Assembly: GCF_000817785.2 (NCBI RefSeq)
Contig: NZ_JTCM02000064.1
Location: 1 to 36,917, forward strand
Source of the DNA: Hassallia byssoidea VB512170
GTDB lineage: Bacteria; Cyanobacteriota; Cyanobacteriia; Cyanobacteriales; Nostocaceae
Direction: 5' to 3'
DNA length: 36,917 bases
Part shown: piece by piece, positions 16,472-25,188 of the stretch
Position numbering within the stretch: the stretch's first letter is position 1
Layout: each line of letters opens with the position of its first letter
Program-made: the position numbers and the translations under genes
Notes under the pieces: generated by a model
Database searches by the model: none
What the model saw: the letters and a program-made list of their open reading frames with translations, nothing else
Told to the model about the DNA's origin: nothing

Positions 16472-18484
16472 CTAATCGGCAAAACGAGGTGTCATACAAT
16501 AAGGACAATCTAACCACTCTGGTTTTAATTCGGCGCTACAAGTTCGGCAGGTAAGACCACTTTTGCGTTTGGCTTTTAACTCTGCTTCTAAACCTGTATC
16601 GGTGAAAGTTACACGTTCGACTTCTTCCAAAGTGGTTTGTCCTTGACGCACTAAATCCAAGCTGTAAGCCAGCAAAGTTTTCATCCCCTCTTCTACTGCA
16701 ACTTCCTTAATGCGTTCTGTTGGTGCTTCTTCGTTAATTAAGGTTTGCAGTTTTTCGGTGACTCGCATAACTTCATAAACACCGCAACGTCCTTTGTAGC
16801 CATTGCCGTTACAAGTTGGGCAAATATGACCTTTGGAACTAGCTTGTTGAATTTCCTCTGATGTCAAAGAGTTTGCTTTGTAGAAAGTTATACCGACATC
16901 TTGAGAAGCGGATAGACCATAGCGGGCTAATTCTTCGGGCGTGGGAGTATAGGGAATGCGACAATCACCACAGACACGCCGTACTAAACGCTGTGCTAAA
17001 ACGCCAATGAGGGAACTAGAAACCATGAAAGGTTCGATGCCCATTTCTCCCAAACGAGCGATCGCACCTGGGGCATCATTCGTATGTAATGTAGTTAATA
17101 CTAAGTGACCGGTCAAAGCAGCTTCTATTGCTGTTTTTGCCGTTTCTTTGTCTCGCGTTTCACCCACCAACAACACATCCGGATCTTGCCGCAAAAATGC
17201 CCGCAAAGCGGTGGCAAAATCTAGCCCTTTTTCCCGAATTACCTGCACCTGAGTAATCCCCGCCAAGCTATACTCAATCGGGTCTTCTACAGTACTGATA
17301 TTAATTCCCGGTGTGTTGCGTTCTGCCAGTGCTGAATACAGTGTTGTTGTTTTACCAGAACCAGTTGGTCCTGTTACCAAAATCAGACCAAACGGACGGC
17401 TAACCATCTCGTGGACAATCTGCAAACTTTCAGGATCGGCAATTAACTTATCCAATCCCAGTTGTGTAGAGGAGTTATCCAAAATCCGCAACACGACCTT
17501 TTCCCCGTAGCGACTGGGTAAGGTATTCACCCGAAAGTCAACTTTGCGCCCTTCAAACATCCGCCGAATGCGTCCATCCTGAGGTAAACGCCGTTCGGCA
17601 ATATCTAAGTTGGCGATAATTTTAAACCGAGCCGTCACCGCAGGAATGATTTTTTTCGGCAGAGGGTCAAAAGCCTGATTCAACACTCCATCCTTACGAA
17701 AACGAATGCGTAAGTTTTCTTCTTGCGGCTCAACGTGAATGTCAGAAACCTTCTCATGCAAAGCTTTGGCAAGAATTCTATTGACTAAGTTGATAACTGG
17801 TGCATCTTCTGCACCCTTCATCGCTGCCCCCAAATCAGCTTCCATATCATCGGGGGCATCGTCTAAGTCGAGATTTCCCAGATTTTCTAAGTCTTGATTA
17901 ATGTCTGTAGACTTTTGTTTTTCCAGGTGCTTTTGCTTAACAGCTAGTTCATCCAAATATTGATTGATTAGTTGCTGGTAGTCCTCCTGGGTAATCACCA
18001 TCCGCTGCAATGCCAAGCCTTGCGGACGCAAAATGCGATTCAAATCATCCGAAGCCTCTAGATTATCCGGATCGACCATCGCCACTAACACCGAGGGCGG
18101 GTTTTGGTCTTCATGTTTTGACAGCGGCACTAAGCGATGGCGACGACAGATATCCGCTGGAATCAGGGTATCAATCAGCTTTCCTACCGTGGTGCTGCCT
18201 ACTTGACTAACTTCCGGATCGATAAACTCAACACCGTATAGTATTTTAAGTTCAAATAACTGCTGTTTTTTATACTGTCTGAGCAACTCAGGTGATAGTT
18301 GTTGCCCAGAAATTGACTCAAGTACTTCTGTTAAGGGTACGCCAGACTTGCGGCTTTCAATTAACGCTTGTCTCATCTGTTCGCTATTAACATAGCCAGA
18401 TTGCACAAGTTTATTGCCGAAAGGCGAAAATTCAGTTCTTGTAGTAAGAGCGGTACTGCGCCGTTGTTGTGACGAGTAAGTCAT
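16472..18484 (-). CDS. pilB: PilB, type IV pilus extension ATPase
   Basis: A 670-aa GspE/PilB ATPase that drives pilus assembly. It has an N-terminal MshE-type domain (about 20-185), a catalytic domain with Walker A GPTGSGKT at 372-379, the Asp box STVEDPIEYSL, Walker B DPDVLLVGETRD and a His box LTGHLVLTTLHTND. The PilB zinc motif follows (CGDC, later CPTCNGNGYKGRCGVYEV). An extra C-terminal zinc-ribbon-like tail with CRTC and CPYC pairs occupies the last 25 residues, beyond the usual end of the family. It is first of the pilB-pilT-pilC set. Confidence 0.96.
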   Translation of the reverse strand: MTYSSQQRRSTALTTRTEFSPFGNKLVQSGYVNSEQMRQALIESRKSGVPLTEVLESISGQQLSPELLRQYKKQQLFELKILYGVEFIDPEVSQVGSTTVGKLIDTLIPADICRRHRLVPLSKHEDQNPPSVLVAMVDPDNLEASDDLNRILRPQGLALQRMVITQEDYQQLINQYLDELAVKQKHLEKQKSTDINQDLENLGNLDLDDAPDDMEADLGAAMKGAEDAPVINLVNRILAKALHEKVSDIHVEPQEENLRIRFRKDGVLNQAFDPLPKKIIPAVTARFKIIANLDIAERRLPQDGRIRRMFEGRKVDFRVNTLPSRYGEKVVLRILDNSSTQLGLDKLIADPESLQIVHEMVSRPFGLILVTGPTGSGKTTTLYSALAERNTPGINISTVEDPIEYSLAGITQVQVIREKGLDFATALRAFLRQDPDVLLVGETRDKETAKTAIEAALTGHLVLTTLHTNDAPGAIARLGEMGIEPFMVSSSLIGVLAQRLVRRVCGDCRIPYTPTPEELARYGLSASQDVGITFYKANSLTSEEIQQASSKGHICPTCNGNGYKGRCGVYEVMRVTEKLQTLINEEAPTERIKEVAVEEGMKTLLAYSLDLVRQGQTTLEEVERVTFTDTGLEAELKAKRKSGLTCRTCSAELKPEWLDCPYCMTPRFAD

Positions 18485-18569
18485 AAGTGAGCAATGAGTA
18501 GCGGAAACCTCTGGTTAAAGTATTCCCAATCTGATAAAAAGAATTCTCATGCTTATTTACTGAATTTTT

Positions 18570-18716
18570 GCGAATTGGGAATTGGGCAATGGGCATTGGG
18601 CAATGGGCATTGGTAATTGGTAATTGTCCCCCTGCTCCCCCTTGTCTCCCTGCCCCCTGCCCCCTGCCCCCTGCCCCCTGCCCCCTGCCCCATTCCCCAT
18701 TCCCTATTCCCTACCT
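18570..18716. repeat. Heptamer arrays upstream of grpE
   Basis: GGGCAAT/GGGCATT units (18577-18625), then seven-base CCCCCTG units (18655-18690) and CATTCCC units, together a C-rich/G-rich STRR block. ORFs across it on both strands are proline-rich repeat products and were rejected. Confidence 0.8.
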
Positions 18717-18979
18717 TTTTCATTCGGAATGCCGCCATTGGTGCGTCTGGGCTAAGGCGCTCGCCATTTGTCACAATAGAGGACGGTGAGATTGCTTCAA
18801 ATGAAAATTTCGGCAAAAAATACGCCTCACAGTCAGCGCCAAGTACATTCAACGGCTGTTACTATGTGGGGACTAATTGCCGTAAATACCATTTGGAATG
18901 ATTACACAATAATGGAAGAGGATAAACAAATAAACAATATAAGCCATCTTTTAGGGTGAACACAGAGGTAAAGTAAGCA
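18717..18979. other. Divergent 5' region of grpE; no gene assigned
   Basis: No recognisable gene. A 55-codon plus-strand frame from ATG near 18800 to TGA near 18960, and a minus-strand frame, are both open but look like nothing known. GAGGT near 18966 is a fair ribosome binding site for grpE. No CIRCE element (TTAGCACTC-N9-GAGTGCTAA) is seen. Confidence 0.5.
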
Positions 18980-19648
18980 ATGATGAGCGAGTCCCCAGCC
19001 CAAATGAACTATAACGAATCTGGTAGCGAGGTTACTTCACAAGTGACAGCCCAAACCAATACATCAGCAGAGACAGACACACTCATAAATGGTACTGCTG
19101 GAACTCCGCAGACTATAACTGATACAGCCGCATTAGCAGAAATGACTCAACAAATAGAGTCACTGAAAGCGCAATTAGAAGAGCGCAACACCCAATATAT
19201 GCGGATTGGGGCAGATTTTGAGAATTATCGCAAACGCACCAGCAAGGAAAAAGAAGAGCTTGACTTGCTGGTGAAGCGGAATACGATTACGGAATTACTG
19301 CCAGTAGTTGATAATTTTGAACGGGCTAGAGCACATCTCAAACCGCAAACTGAGGGTGAATTGACAATTCATAAAAGTTATCAAGGTGTCTACAAGCAAC
19401 TAGTAGATTGCTTGAAACGCTTGGGTGTGTCACCAATGCGACCCGAAGGTCAAGAATTCGATCCGAACTTGCACGAAGCAGTAATGCGCGAACCTACGGA
19501 TGAACATCCAGAAGGAACAGTGTTAGAAGAGTTAGTGCGCGGATATTATTTGGGCGATCGCGTGCTTCGCCATGCAATGGTCAAAGTCGCTGCTCCGAAA
19601 GAAGACATGCCTCCTGTGGAGGATATTCAGTCGAATCCAGCAATGTAG
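18980..19648 (+). CDS. grpE: GrpE, nucleotide exchange factor for DnaK
   Basis: A 222-aa GrpE. It drives ADP release from DnaK. A variable N-terminal 55 residues rich in Thr/Ser/Glu precede a coiled-coil dimer helix ([20 protein letters not shown], then [16 protein letters not shown]) and the four-helix and beta-wing part ([44 protein letters not shown]). The length fits cyanobacterial GrpE. The start is ATG 18980, and ATG 18983 follows directly. It precedes dnaK and dnaJ on the same strand, but 361 bp and a structured element lie between it and dnaK. Confidence 0.96.
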   Translation: MMSESPAQMNYNESGSEVTSQVTAQTNTSAETDTLINGTAGTPQTITDTAALAEMTQQIESLKAQLEERNTQYMRIGADFENYRKRTSKEKEELDLLVKRNTITELLPVVDNFERARAHLKPQTEGELTIHKSYQGVYKQLVDCLKRLGVSPMRPEGQEFDPNLHEAVMREPTDEHPEGTVLEELVRGYYLGDRVLRHAMVKVAAPKEDMPPVEDIQSNPAM

Positions 19649-19795
19649 TTAAACCGCTTTTTTCATTCGTCAAAAGTCAAAAGCAACCCGTCTATAGCAC
19701 TGGTTTCTTTTGACTACTGACTAACTACTGGTAGCTAAAAGTCATTGGACTTCTTGCAAAGGCGAGCATCGCATACCCAAACTAGGACATGAATA

Positions 19796-19869
19796 TTTAC
19801 GGTTTTCGCTTATTAATCGCGCTTCTTCCATCGAAAGGAGAAGAATGCTTTTTTTGCGAAAACCGTAAA
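19796..19869 (+). promoter_or_regulatory. Nested stem-loop with a 7-codon ORF in the grpE-dnaK gap
   Basis: Perfect 14-bp arms TTTACGGTTTTCGC (19796-19809) and GCGAAAACCGTAAA (19856-19869) enclose a smaller hairpin (TTCTTC/GAAGAA with an outer GC/GC) followed by T7. The inner loop exposes AAGGAG at 19835-19840, and four bases later an ATG opens a 7-codon frame MLFLRKP that stops at 19866-19868, inside the right arm. It could be a terminator for grpE, an attenuator or a leader controlling dnaK. The remaining 19649-20009 gap shows no gene. Confidence 0.6.
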
Positions 19870-20009
19870 AAACTTGTCCGTAGTTAAAAAGCTACTCCGC
19901 GAAAAATCACGTCTGTAGTTTTGTTAGACAGAAACTTCCACACCAGTCTTGGCTGTCAGTTTATGTCTACATTTTTGTAAGAAGCACTCTGGTAAAAATA
20001 CCGTTAGTT

Positions 20010-21965
20010 ATGGGAAAAGTTATTGGGATCGACTTAGGCACTACCAATAGTTGCGTCGCAGTATTGGAAGGTGGTCAACCGATTGTCATTGCCAATTCAG
20101 AAGGTGGAAGAACCACTCCTAGTATTCTCGGATTTGGCAAAGGTGGGGAGCGCTTAGTCGGTCAATTGGCAAAGCGACAAGCAGTTACAAATGCCGAGAA
20201 CACAATTTACAGTATCAAGCGATTTATTGGTCGTCGTTGGGATGACACCCAAGTAGAACGCGATCGCGTCCCCTATGCTTGTGTCAAAGGTCGAGATGAT
20301 ACCGTTGATGTGCAAATTCGCGGACGTAACTACACACCGCAAGAAATCTCCGCAATGGTTTTGCAAAAACTCAAACAAGATGCGGAAAATTTCTTAGGTG
20401 AAACTGTCACCCAGGCAGTAATTACGGTGCCAGCATATTTCACAGATGCTCAAAGACAGGCAACTAAAGATGCTGGCACGATTGCTGGATTAGAAGTACT
20501 GCGAATCATCAATGAACCAACTGCTGCGGCTTTAGCTTTCGGGCTAGACAAGCAAGAGACTGAACAGCTAATTTTAGTATTTGATTTGGGGGGCGGCACC
20601 TTTGACGTATCCATTCTCCAACTTGGGGATGGAGTATTTGAAGTTAAGGCGACTTGTGGTAATAACCATCTAGGTGGAGACGACTTTGATAATGCGATCG
20701 TCCGCTGGATGATTCAACACTTTTACAAACAAGAAAAAGTTGACCTTTCCCAAGACAAAATGGCGCTGCAACGCTTGCGAGAAGCAGCGGAAAAGGCAAA
20801 GATTGAACTTTCCAGCATGGCAAATACTTCAATTAACTTGCCATTTATCACCGCCAATGAAAATGGACCAAAGCATCTAGAAATGGAACTCAGCCGTTCT
20901 AAATTTGAAGAACTGGCAAGCCAATTAATTGAAGCTACTATCGAACCGATGGTTCAAGCGCTCAAAGATGCAGAGTTGAAACCACAAAACATAGATAAAA
21001 TTATTTTGGTGGGCGGTTCTACGCGCATTCCCGCAGTTCAAAACGCCCTGATTAGATTTTTCAACGGCAAAGCACCCGATCGCTCTATCAATCCTGACGA
21101 AGCAGTGGCACTCGGCGCTGCAATTCAAGCCGGGGTGTTGGGTGGTGAAGTCGAGAATCTCTTACTTTTGGATGTTACACCTTTATCGCTGGGATTGGAA
21201 ACTTTAGGAGAAGTGTTCACTAAAATTATTGAACGCAATACTACAATTCCTACCAGCAAGTCTCAAGTGTTTTCCACCGCAACCGATGGACAAACAAGCG
21301 TGGAAATTCACGTCCTTCAAGGTGAACGGGCAATGGCAAGGGATAATAAAAGTCTCGGTAAATTCCTTCTTACTGGAATTCCCCCCGCATCCCGTGGTGT
21401 GCCGCAAATCGAAGTATCATTTGAAATCGATGTCAACGGCATCCTCAAGGTTTCCGCTCAAGACAAAGGCACCGGTAGAGAACAAAGTATTCGGATTACC
21501 AACACAGGTGGTTTGAGTACCCACGAAGTGGAACGGATGCGGCAAGAAGCGGAAAAGTTTGCAGAACTTGATAGAAAACGCATACAACTGGTTGAATTAA
21601 AAAACCAAGCGGATACTCTGTTGTTAAGTTACGAATCGACTTTAAAGGATAATGGCAACTTAATTGCCGATTCGATGAAAGCTTTGGCAAAGGAAAAAGT
21701 CACAAAACTCCAACTAGTGATGATTCAAGACGGTATCTCACCAGAAGAATTCAAACAGTGCTTGGATGACTTTCAACAAACTTTGTTTGCTATTGGTGCC
21801 GATGTATACAACCGAGCGACAGTGCCTAGTGATGAAGTAGCTCAGACTTCAGATATTCCCTTTACTCCTAGTGTTGAACCAGTGAATGGAACGATCGCAC
21901 CTCAATTTAACTTTGATTTTGAAGACGAGGGTACCTTACAAGCGGATTATGAGGCGATCGATTAA
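20010..21965 (+). CDS. dnaK: DnaK, Hsp70 chaperone
   Basis: A 651-aa Hsp70. Its nucleotide-binding domain has [57 protein letters not shown] and [12 protein letters not shown]. The substrate-binding domain begins after the [18 protein letters not shown] linker, and a helical lid follows. The C-terminus is acidic ([19 protein letters not shown]) and lacks the DVVDADFE-type end of enterobacterial DnaK. Cyanobacteria have several DnaK paralogs; the grpE/dnaJ neighbourhood suggests the main stress type (DnaK2-like), but this is inference. No strong ribosome binding site precedes the ATG. A heptamer array starts at the stop. Confidence 0.96.
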   Translation: MGKVIGIDLGTTNSCVAVLEGGQPIVIANSEGGRTTPSILGFGKGGERLVGQLAKRQAVTNAENTIYSIKRFIGRRWDDTQVERDRVPYACVKGRDDTVDVQIRGRNYTPQEISAMVLQKLKQDAENFLGETVTQAVITVPAYFTDAQRQATKDAGTIAGLEVLRIINEPTAAALAFGLDKQETEQLILVFDLGGGTFDVSILQLGDGVFEVKATCGNNHLGGDDFDNAIVRWMIQHFYKQEKVDLSQDKMALQRLREAAEKAKIELSSMANTSINLPFITANENGPKHLEMELSRSKFEELASQLIEATIEPMVQALKDAELKPQNIDKIILVGGSTRIPAVQNALIRFFNGKAPDRSINPDEAVALGAAIQAGVLGGEVENLLLLDVTPLSLGLETLGEVFTKIIERNTTIPTSKSQVFSTATDGQTSVEIHVLQGERAMARDNKSLGKFLLTGIPPASRGVPQIEVSFEIDVNGILKVSAQDKGTGREQSIRITNTGGLSTHEVERMRQEAEKFAELDRKRIQLVELKNQADTLLLSYESTLKDNGNLIADSMKALAKEKVTKLQLVMIQDGISPEEFKQCLDDFQQTLFAIGADVYNRATVPSDEVAQTSDIPFTPSVEPVNGTIAPQFNFDFEDEGTLQADYEAID

Positions 21966-22095
21966 AGGGTAATTGGTAATTGGGCATTGGGCATTGGGCA
22001 TTGGGCATTGGGCATAGGGCATTGGGCTTTTCCTCTTTCCCCATTCCCCATTCCCCATTCCCCATTCCCATTGCCCATTGCCCCATGCCCAATGC
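21966..22095. repeat. GGGCATT heptamer array with complementary arm
   Basis: Starting a few bases after the dnaK stop, GGGCATT units (about 21980-22030) are followed by CCATTCC/CCCATTG units (about 22040-22095), giving a long imperfect hairpin between dnaK and dnaJ. Confidence 0.8.
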
Positions 22096-22542
22096 CCATT
22101 CTTGCGAAACGTGGTGTTGTACCGCAATGGTTTGTTAGATTGTAGAAGCGAATTGCCGTAGACTACACGGTGTGCTATTACAGATGCGATTAAACGTATA
22201 TGGGGGTTTTCCACACCTCTAGGTGCGGCTAGCTCCTCTGTTGATCGGCGGGGTTTTACCGTTCTGCGTAGCACAATTGTAAAAGAAACAGCCAATCGGC
22301 AGTGAGAAGTTTGAGCAAAAAACTTGCCCAAAGTTAGCTTTCTTTAAGCCTGATGCAGGGCAAGTTGCTTTTAATTGGGTAGATGATTGTCCTGTTTTAG
22401 GAGCAAAGCATCTCATGCTCAAAATATAAAGAGTGATTTTTGTCAAAGGTAAAAGGTAAAATCAAGTATTAACAAAAATTAACCTTTGCCTTTTTAAAGT
22501 TCTGCCTTCCGCTTTCTACCTTCTAACTTTTACCTTTGCTAT
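22096..22542. other. dnaK-dnaJ intergenic region, no gene assigned
   Basis: Open minus-strand frames cross this stretch, but none resembles a known protein. A segment near 22205-22270 (GGTGCGGCTAGCTCCTCTGT) reads like a dispersed cyanobacterial repeat; this is from memory and not verified. The last 60 bases before dnaJ contain short CTTTGCC/TACCTTT repeats. Confidence 0.4.
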
Positions 22543-23679
22543 ATGGCTCGCGATTATTATGAAATTTTAGGTGTCTCTCGTGATGCCGACAAAGAAGAAA
22601 TTAAAGGCGCATACCGCCGCCTAGCCCGGAAGTATCACCCAGACGTGAACAAAGAACCGGGAGCGGAGGATCGCTTTAAAGAAATTAACCGCGCTTATGA
22701 AGTGCTTTCTGAGCCGGAAATGCGAGAACGTTACAACCGTTTTGGTGAAGCTGGTGTGTCCGGTGCGGCTGCTGGCGCTGGAGGCTTCCAAGATATGAGC
22801 GATATGGGTGGATTTGCTGATATCTTTGAAAGTATTTTCAGTGGCTTCGCAGGGGGGATGGGTGGTCCTTCTACGCAAAGACGGCGCTCAGGTCCGGTGC
22901 GAGGTGATGACCTGCGGCTAGACTTGAAGTTAGATTTTCGAGAAGCAGTATTTGGCGGTGAAAAAGAAATTCGCATTTCTCATCTAGAAACTTGTGAGGT
23001 CTGTACCGGATCTGGTGCCAAACCAGGAACTCGTCCCCGGACTTGTTCGACTTGTAGCGGTTCGGGTCAAGTACGCCGCGTCACCAGAACGCCTTTTGGC
23101 AGCTTTACTCAAGTTTCGACTTGTCCCACCTGTAATGGTACGGGGATGGTAATTGAAGACAAGTGTGATGCTTGCGACGGCAAAGGCGCAAATCAAGTAA
23201 CGAAGAAACTCAAAATTACTATTCCCGCTGGGGTAGATAATGGGACGCGCTTGCGAATTTCTAATGAAGGAGACGCAGGTCAGCGCAGTGGTCCTGCGGG
23301 AGATTTATATGTCTACTTGTTCGTCAATGAGGATGAGGAATTCCACCGGGATGGAATTAACATTCTCTCGGAAATCAAAATTAGCTACCTCCAGGCGATT
23401 TTAGGCTGTCGTTTAGAGGTAAATACGGTAGATGGTCCAGTGGAACTGATAATTCCGGCAGGAACTCAACCGAATACGGTGATGAAACTGGAAAATCGCG
23501 GTGTCCCACGGTTGGGAAATCCTGTAAGTCGAGGCGACCACATGCTGACGGTGTTAATTGATATTCCCACCAAGGTGATGCCAGATGAACGAGAATTATT
23601 AGAGAAGCTAGCTAAAATTAAGGGAGACCGCACTGGTAAAGGTGGTCTAGAAGGTTTTTTGGGAAATTTGTTTAAGTAA
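22543..23679 (+). CDS. dnaJ: DnaJ, type I Hsp40 co-chaperone
   Basis: A 378-aa type I DnaJ. The J domain (1-70) has the HPD triad at residues 32-34, which stimulates DnaK ATP hydrolysis. A Gly/Phe-rich region follows (about 71-120), then four zinc-binding CxxCxGxG repeats ([32 protein letters not shown]) at about 149-215, and the two beta-sandwich C-terminal domains. The length is normal. Its TAA overlaps the ATG of the TusA-like gene by one base, so dnaJ heads a tight dnaJ-tusA-rsgA unit. Confidence 0.97.
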   Translation: MARDYYEILGVSRDADKEEIKGAYRRLARKYHPDVNKEPGAEDRFKEINRAYEVLSEPEMRERYNRFGEAGVSGAAAGAGGFQDMSDMGGFADIFESIFSGFAGGMGGPSTQRRRSGPVRGDDLRLDLKLDFREAVFGGEKEIRISHLETCEVCTGSGAKPGTRPRTCSTCSGSGQVRRVTRTPFGSFTQVSTCPTCNGTGMVIEDKCDACDGKGANQVTKKLKITIPAGVDNGTRLRISNEGDAGQRSGPAGDLYVYLFVNEDEEFHRDGINILSEIKISYLQAILGCRLEVNTVDGPVELIIPAGTQPNTVMKLENRGVPRLGNPVSRGDHMLTVLIDIPTKVMPDERELLEKLAKIKGDRTGKGGLEGFLGNLFK

Positions 23680-23933
23680 TGAGCGTATCTTCCGTCTCAA
23701 CTCCCGATGCTCAACTCGATTTGCGCGGCACTCCTTGCCCGATTAATTTTGTGCGGACGAAATTACGTTTAGAACAAATGCCACAGGGAGGTTTGCTAGA
23801 AGTCTGGTTAGACCCTGGAGAACCGATTGAGCAAGTTCCTGATAGTCTGACAATGGCAGGCTATCAAGTAGAACAAATTACAGATTGTACTGGCTATTTT
23901 TCTCTGTTAGTTCGCCGTCCGGTTACTGCCTGA
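23679..23933 (+). CDS. TusA/SirA-family sulfur carrier protein
   Basis: An 84-aa TusA-like protein. LDLRGTPCPINFVRTKLRLEQM carries the conserved CPxP-like site (here CPIN, Cys at about 20), the sulfur-accepting cysteine of the family. TusA proteins pass sulfur for tRNA thiolation or cofactor synthesis; YedF/SirA relatives are less well defined. It overlaps dnaJ (TAATG) and rsgA (TGATG) by one base each, showing translational coupling. The functional link to a chaperone and a ribosome-assembly GTPase is unknown but often kept in cyanobacteria. Confidence 0.88.
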   Translation: MSVSSVSTPDAQLDLRGTPCPINFVRTKLRLEQMPQGGLLEVWLDPGEPIEQVPDSLTMAGYQVEQITDCTGYFSLLVRRPVTA

Positions 23934-25111
23934 TGAAAGGGGAAACTTTTTCTACCACTGGGCAGTTGCTAGGTACTGTGCTAGCTGTGCAAGCGAATTT
24001 TTACCGAGTGCAGCTGGATTTAGGAGACAAGGAGACTTGGGGACAAGGAGACTTGGGGGACAAGGAGGACAAGGAGGACAAGGAGGACAAGGAGGAATTT
24101 CCTACCTTATCTCCCCCCTCTCCCCCCTCCTCCTTGTCTCCCCCCTCTCCCCATCCCCTCCTCCTCTGCACTCGGAGAACGCGGTTGAAGAAAATTGGGC
24201 AACAGGTGATGGTGGGCGATCGCGTTGTGGTTGAAGAACCAGATTGGGCTGGTGGACGAGGGGCGATCGCTTTTGTTTTACCCCGCGATAGTGAATTAGA
24301 CCGTCCGGCGATCGCTAATGTTAACCAAATTCTCTTATTATTTGCTGTTGCCGATCCGCCTTTAGAACCTTATCAACTCAGTCGCTTTTTGGTAAAGGCG
24401 GAATCTACAGGTTTGGATGTGGTTTTATGCTTGAATAAAGGCGATTTAGTTTCAACTCAGGTGCAGTCGGAAATAAGCGATCGCCTGCTTGGTTGGGGCT
24501 ATCAAACGCTATTTATCAGCGTCAATAATAATATAAATATCGACAAACTAAGTTGCCAGTTGCAAGACAAAATCACCGTCTTGGCAGGACCTTCAGGAGT
24601 TGGTAAATCCAGTTTGATTAATGCGTTGATTCCTAATGCTCAGTTGCGCGTGGGTGAGGTTTCTGGTAAACTATCTCGCGGGCGTCACACCACCCGTCAC
24701 GTAGAATTATTTGAATTACCATTAGGTGGGTTGCTGGCTGATACTCCCGGCTTTAATCAGCCTGATATCGATTGTACGCCGGAAGAATTAATTTGTTATT
24801 TCCCAGAAGCTAGGCAGAAATTAGCAGTTGATAGCTGTCGGTTTAGTGATTGTTTGCACCGAGACGAGCCAGGTTGTCTAGTTCGGGGTGAATGGGAACG
24901 TTATGAGCATTATCTGGAATTTTTAGAGCAAGCGATCGCTCGTCAAACTCAGATTAACCAACAAGCCGATCCAGAATCCACCCAAAAGTTAAAAACGAAA
25001 GGCAAAGGGCAGACTCAGTACGAACCGAAGCTAGAAAGTAAAAAATATCGTCGTGTTTCCCGCAAGACTCAACAGCAAACATTGCAAAATTTGTATCAGG
25101 ATGAAGAATGA
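23933..25111 (+). CDS. rsgA: RsgA, small-ribosomal-subunit biogenesis GTPase
   Basis: A 392-aa circularly permuted GTPase that acts late in 30S subunit assembly. It has an N-terminal OB fold, the permuted G motifs in the order NKGD (G4), GPSGVGKSS at 219-227 (G1) and DTPGFNQPD (G3), and a C-terminal zinc domain with CRFSDCLHRDEPGC. The start at 23933 overlaps the tusA stop. Residues of about 30-75, inside the OB fold, are a repeat-encoded insertion (GDKEDKEDKEDKEEF then Ser/Pro-rich) sharing 46 identical bases with mutS2. The normal strand resumes at LLLCTRRTRLKKIGQQV. The GTPase core is intact. Confidence 0.93.
   Translation: MKGETFSTTGQLLGTVLAVQANFYRVQLDLGDKETWGQGDLGDKEDKEDKEDKEEFPTLSPPSPPSSLSPPSPHPLLLCTRRTRLKKIGQQVMVGDRVVVEEPDWAGGRGAIAFVLPRDSELDRPAIANVNQILLLFAVADPPLEPYQLSRFLVKAESTGLDVVLCLNKGDLVSTQVQSEISDRLLGWGYQTLFISVNNNINIDKLSCQLQDKITVLAGPSGVGKSSLINALIPNAQLRVGEVSGKLSRGRHTTRHVELFELPLGGLLADTPGFNQPDIDCTPEELICYFPEARQKLAVDSCRFSDCLHRDEPGCLVRGEWERYEHYLEFLEQAIARQTQINQQADPESTQKLKTKGKGQTQYEPKLESKKYRRVSRKTQQQTLQNLYQDEE
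24022..24165 (+). repeat. Dispersed-repeat insertion inside rsgA
   Basis: GGAGACTTGGGGACAA and GGACAAGGA units, then complementary CTCCTCCTTGTCTCCCCCC units. 24055-24100 is identical to 1535-1580 in mutS2. The two halves are partly self-complementary, so the mRNA can fold here. The insertion keeps the frame. Confidence 0.85.
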
Positions 25112-25188
25112 AATCAAAGCAGATGTCAAGGCTGGTTAGAATAGCATAAAGACAAAAAAGTGCGTAGTTTACCGCCGCAGGCATCGCT

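Noticed and set aside
18553-18901. Overlapping ORFs on both strands upstream of grpE
   Set aside because: They are proline-rich translations of C-rich heptamer repeats with no recognisable domain.
18717-20009. CIRCE-type heat-shock operator before grpE or dnaK
   Set aside because: The inverted repeat TTAGCACTC-N9-GAGTGCTAA was looked for and is not present in either upstream region.
21936-22446. Minus-strand ORFs between dnaK and dnaJ
   Set aside because: They run through heptamer repeats and show no domain; any similarity is repeat-derived.
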